Shown piece after piece: positions 5,100 through 6,624 of a stretch of DNA of 6,624 nucleotides; position 1 is the first letter of the stretch; every line of letters starts with the position of its first letter. Location of the stretch: NCBI GenBank assembly GCA_024643945.1, contig JAHELX010000346.1, positions 1-6,624 on the forward strand, in the 5' to 3' direction. Origin of the DNA: Anaerolineales bacterium (GTDB taxonomy: Bacteria; Chloroflexota; Anaerolineae; 4572-78; NAK82). A program made the position numbers and the translations under genes. The notes beneath the pieces were generated by a model. That model had not been told where the DNA came from. It searched no databases and saw nothing but the letters and a program-made list of their open reading frames with translations.

Positions 5100-5312
5100 A
5101 GTACCATATTCCTAGCGACGATTGACGCTCTTCTACTTCTAAAACTACTTCTTCTCCCATGCCTCGGCTCCTACTACGCCTTTGTCGCTGCATACTACGA
5201 CCATCGAAACCACGGAAAGCATCCAGGTTCACTGGAGCTTGGACTATTTACATCCCTGTTTGAAGGGTTCTATTTCCCCAGAACGATCTTTGATAAAATC
5301 ATAAGCATCTGA
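5097..5312 (+). pseudogene. Startless small ORF with membrane-like N-terminus (degraded gene or unusual start)
   Basis: This frame is open for 71 codons after a TGA TAA pair (5091-5096) and ends at TGA 5310-5312. It has no ATG, GTG or TTG start. The translation looks protein-like: a Leu-rich hydrophobic stretch (FLATIDALLLLKLLLLP), then SYYAFVAAYYDHRNHGKHPG, then LELGLFTSLFEGFYFPRTIF. A promoter lies just before it. I do not recognise a family. It could be a gene fragment that lost its start, a protein beginning with a rare codon such as ATT or ATA, or an accidental open frame. Its Leu codons (CTA, CTT) differ from the CTG-rich use of neighbouring genes. Confidence 0.3.
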
Positions 5313-5325
5313 CGTGCTGCTAATG

Positions 5326-5468
5326 CTCTGTCAAAGCTAACCCATAGGTCCCCTTTCCCCTGTGCAGCCCCGTGGGGGGGCTTCGCTCGGGACCGTGGGT
5401 GGGGAAGTGATGGGTGATCTTGGCTCCCATAGCGCTTGTTCTTACCCTTCAAATCACCCTTGACAGAG
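5326..5468. repeat. 143-bp element with 9-bp terminal inverted repeats (MITE-like or structured RNA)
   Basis: CTCTGTCAA (5326-5334) and TTGACAGAG (5460-5468) are perfect inverted repeats bounding 125 bases of GC-rich palindromic sequence. Inside, GGTCCC (5348-5353) pairs with GGGACC (5389-5394), extended by CCCA (5341-5344) with TGGG (5396-5399). GGGTGAT (5412-5418) pairs with ATCACCC (5453-5459). As RNA this would be a closed three-way junction. As DNA it resembles a miniature inverted-repeat element, and CTAAT occurs just outside each end (1 and 2 bases away), as a target duplication might. No transposase is present. Which interpretation holds cannot be decided here. Confidence 0.45.
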
Positions 5469-5640
5469 TACTAATTCCTCCAGCTACCATGTTTCGCCCT
5501 GTTGGAAGTGGCCTGCTATTCCACCTCAATTGGCCAGGGCTCCTCGCTCCTCCCTGATAGTTGGCAGCATGGGCTGAGGCTTCGGCTGTCGGAGCAGTAT
5601 TTACCCCGGTTCGGCTTTTTGCGACGGTTGAGCCCGGGGC
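5469..5640. other. Gene-free GC-rich stretch with hairpins
   Basis: No convincing ORF is seen on either strand. Possible stems are CCCTG with CAGGG around an inner GTGG/CCAC (about 5500-5540), CAGC with GCTG (about 5567-5590), and CCCCGG (5604-5609) with CCGGGG (5634-5639), the last enclosing a T5 run. None ends in a T tract like a standard forward terminator. I can assign no function. Confidence 0.4.
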
Positions 5641-5658
5641 ACCGCACTTTAATATAAT
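5628..5658 (+). promoter_or_regulatory. Possible promoter upstream of the nitroreductase gene
   Basis: A perfect TATAAT (5653-5658) is preceded by TTGAGC (5628-5633) at a long 19-base spacing. The predicted start near 5665 falls inside the palindrome at 5657-5674 and would give a leader of about 237 bases to ATG 5902. The -35 half is weak, so this rests mainly on the -10 box. Confidence 0.4.
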
Positions 5659-5674
5659 ACCCCACGCGGGGTAT
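5657..5674. promoter_or_regulatory. CsoR-like palindromic operator candidate
   Basis: ATACCCC (5657-5663), ACGC and GGGGTAT (5668-5674) form a perfect 7-bp inverted repeat that overlaps the -10 box and the predicted start. A G/C tract bounded by TA with a short centre is the operator form of the CsoR/RcnR/FrmR family of copper, nickel or aldehyde sensors. No such regulator is in the window. It could equally be a plain hairpin in the RNA. Confidence 0.35.
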
Positions 5675-5713
5675 AACTCCTTTACTCCCCAGGTGTGGGC
5701 GGTTCCAGAAATA

Positions 5714-5794
5714 GGTCTGTAGGTGCGGGTTCCATTCCGCTATGCTTCCCCGTGCCTAATGGCCTGTAGGCGCGGATCCCATTCCGCGCATAAT
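5714..5794. repeat. Two copies of a short palindromic repeat
   Basis: Units at 5714-5740 and 5761-5787 share 23 of 27 positions and start 47 bases apart. The second forms a clean hairpin: GCGCGGA (5770-5776) with TCCGCGC (5783-5789). The first keeps only GCGG/CCGC. The pattern resembles short dispersed palindromic repeats common between genes in some Chloroflexota; that comparison is from memory. They lie in the putative 5' leader of the nitroreductase gene. Confidence 0.55.
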
Positions 5795-5901
5795 GACTTT
5801 GAAGTAAATAGGGGCTATCACAAGACTGTGAGGATGTAAGTCGCTTGTCAAAGCCATTCTTGGCGGCAAGGACTCTATGCACAAGAAGGGAGGGGATACG
5901 C

Positions 5902-6624
5902 ATGATTCAGGTTGAGACAGGTATAGCGCAACGGGTTGTACAAGAGACGATTCGCACCCGGCGTAGCATCCGCAAGTACAAGCAGCAACAAGTTCCTGCG
6001 GAGAGCATCAATGATTTGGTCGAAGCGGCTTTCGCTGCACCATTCACTATCGGATGTCACGCCCTGCGGGTCATGGTGATCAGAGACCAGCAACTTCTGG
6101 CAGCCCTCAGCGATTCTATGAAGGAGTGCTCTGTCGATTTCCTCAAGAAAGGGCGTCGGTTTCTACGCCGACGTGTCCCGGTACTCTTCCCAATGGGGAT
6201 CGTGCCTCTCTTTAACTTCAAGTCGGTGCTGGCACAATTCAAAGGCGCGATGAAGATGCCGCAGGACCTTTGGTGGGGAGCTCCTACGCTGTTGCTTATG
6301 TGTGCCAGGAAAGAAGCTTCCCCTGCGTATGAAATCGATGTTTCTGTTGCCATAGAAAACGTCACTCTGATGGCCAGAGCCTGTGGTCTTGGCACGTGCA
6401 TTCTGAAGACAACGGAGTTGATCAACTACTATCCCCAGCCACGTTCAATCATCGGCCTGCCTGACGACTGGTGGGTCATTGCCGGTATATCGGTGGGATA
6501 TCCAGTCGATTCTGAGGCGCGCAAGCCAGCGCCGCCCCGCCCCAGTATTTCAGATCCGCACTACGTTCAGTGGCGCGACCAAGAGGCAACTCTGGATGAG
6601 TACATAGTACTTGTCGTCTCTCAG
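5902..6624 (+). CDS. Nitroreductase-family FMN oxidoreductase, 3' end outside window
   Basis: The frame is open from ATG 5902 to the last base, giving 241 residues with no stop. GGGAGGGG (5888-5895) lies 6 bases before the ATG. Nitroreductase-fold features are visible: RTRRSIRKYKQQQVP (18-32), the N-terminal FMN-phosphate binding segment; ESINDLVEAAFAAPF (34-48); HALRVMVIRD (53-62); GAPTLLLMC (126-134); and DVSVAIENVTLMARACGLGT (146-165), the central helix and glycine turn near the flavin. The family uses FMN and NAD(P)H to reduce nitroaromatics, quinones or other substrates. Residues 72-122 form a larger than usual insertion with basic (KKGRRFLRRR) and hydrophobic parts. The tail beyond 205 (KPAPPRPSISDPHY) continues out of view. 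The substrate cannot be assigned. No partner gene is visible. Confidence 0.82.
   Translation, partial: MIQVETGIAQRVVQETIRTRRSIRKYKQQQVPAESINDLVEAAFAAPFTIGCHALRVMVIRDQQLLAALSDSMKECSVDFLKKGRRFLRRRVPVLFPMGIVPLFNFKSVLAQFKGAMKMPQDLWWGAPTLLLMCARKEASPAYEIDVSVAIENVTLMARACGLGTCILKTTELINYYPQPRSIIGLPDDWWVIAGISVGYPVDSEARKPAPPRPSISDPHYVQWRDQEATLDEYIVLVVSQ

Noticed and set aside
5270..5452. Minus-strand ORF of 60 codons, TTG start
   Set aside because: It runs across the palindromic element at 5326-5468, has no clear ribosome binding site, and its translation is Pro/His/Lys-rich with no recognised domain.
5714..5794. CRISPR-like repeat pair
   Set aside because: Only two imperfect copies with a 20-base gap, no third unit and no cas genes; better described as short palindromic repeats.
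5682..6425. Three minus-strand ORFs opposite the nitroreductase region
   Set aside because: They lie antisense to the nitroreductase frame or cover the hairpin repeats; the forward frame has a strong ribosome binding site and clear family motifs.

Overview
The window looks like a stretch of GC-rich bacterial chromosome. The best guess is Chloroflexota (Anaerolineae-like). This is inferred, not proven, from a Tat lipoprotein with a long Thr/Pro/Ser linker, several MNT/HEPN and VapBC-type modules close together, and short GC-rich palindromic repeats. No rRNA, tRNA or marker gene is present to confirm it.

Layout, left to right. (a) Bases 3-554, plus: the 3' part of an acetate/succinate transporter of the GPR1/FUN34/YaaH (SatP) family. 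A 3' UTR able to form a branched fold and a strong intrinsic terminator (691-736) follow. (b) Bases 863-1654, plus: one polypeptide joining a MNT-type nucleotidyltransferase (antitoxin fold) to a HepT-type HEPN ribonuclease (toxin fold). It has its own sigma70-like promoter, a possible 20-codon leader ORF overlapping its start, and a well-placed internal start that would release the HepT half alone. (c) Bases 4150 down to about 1594, minus: a compact run of a Phd/YefM-type antitoxin, a VapC-like PIN toxin, a DUF362 Tat lipoprotein, a second MNT nucleotidyltransferase, and a HEPN gene broken after about 15 codons. The first three genes overlap or nearly touch, and all start with GTG. An inverted repeat over the predicted transcription start suggests autoregulation. 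(d) Bases 4230-4949, minus: a YhhQ/Vut_1 queuosine-precursor transporter behind a near-consensus promoter. (e) Bases 5042-5901: about 860 bases without a confident gene. They hold a strong forward promoter, a startless small membrane-like ORF, a 143-bp element bounded by 9-bp inverted repeats, several GC-rich hairpins, a second promoter overlapped by a CsoR-like palindrome, and two copies of a short palindromic repeat. (f) Bases 5902-6624, plus: a nitroreductase-family protein that runs off the window.

The centre is a defence/toxin-antitoxin island: three nucleotidyltransferase- or VapBC-type modules in about 3.3 kb. They include an unusual in-frame antitoxin-toxin fusion facing a decayed two-gene version of the same general MNT-HEPN design. 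The flanking genes (acetate transporter, queuosine-precursor transporter, nitroreductase) look like ordinary metabolic genes.
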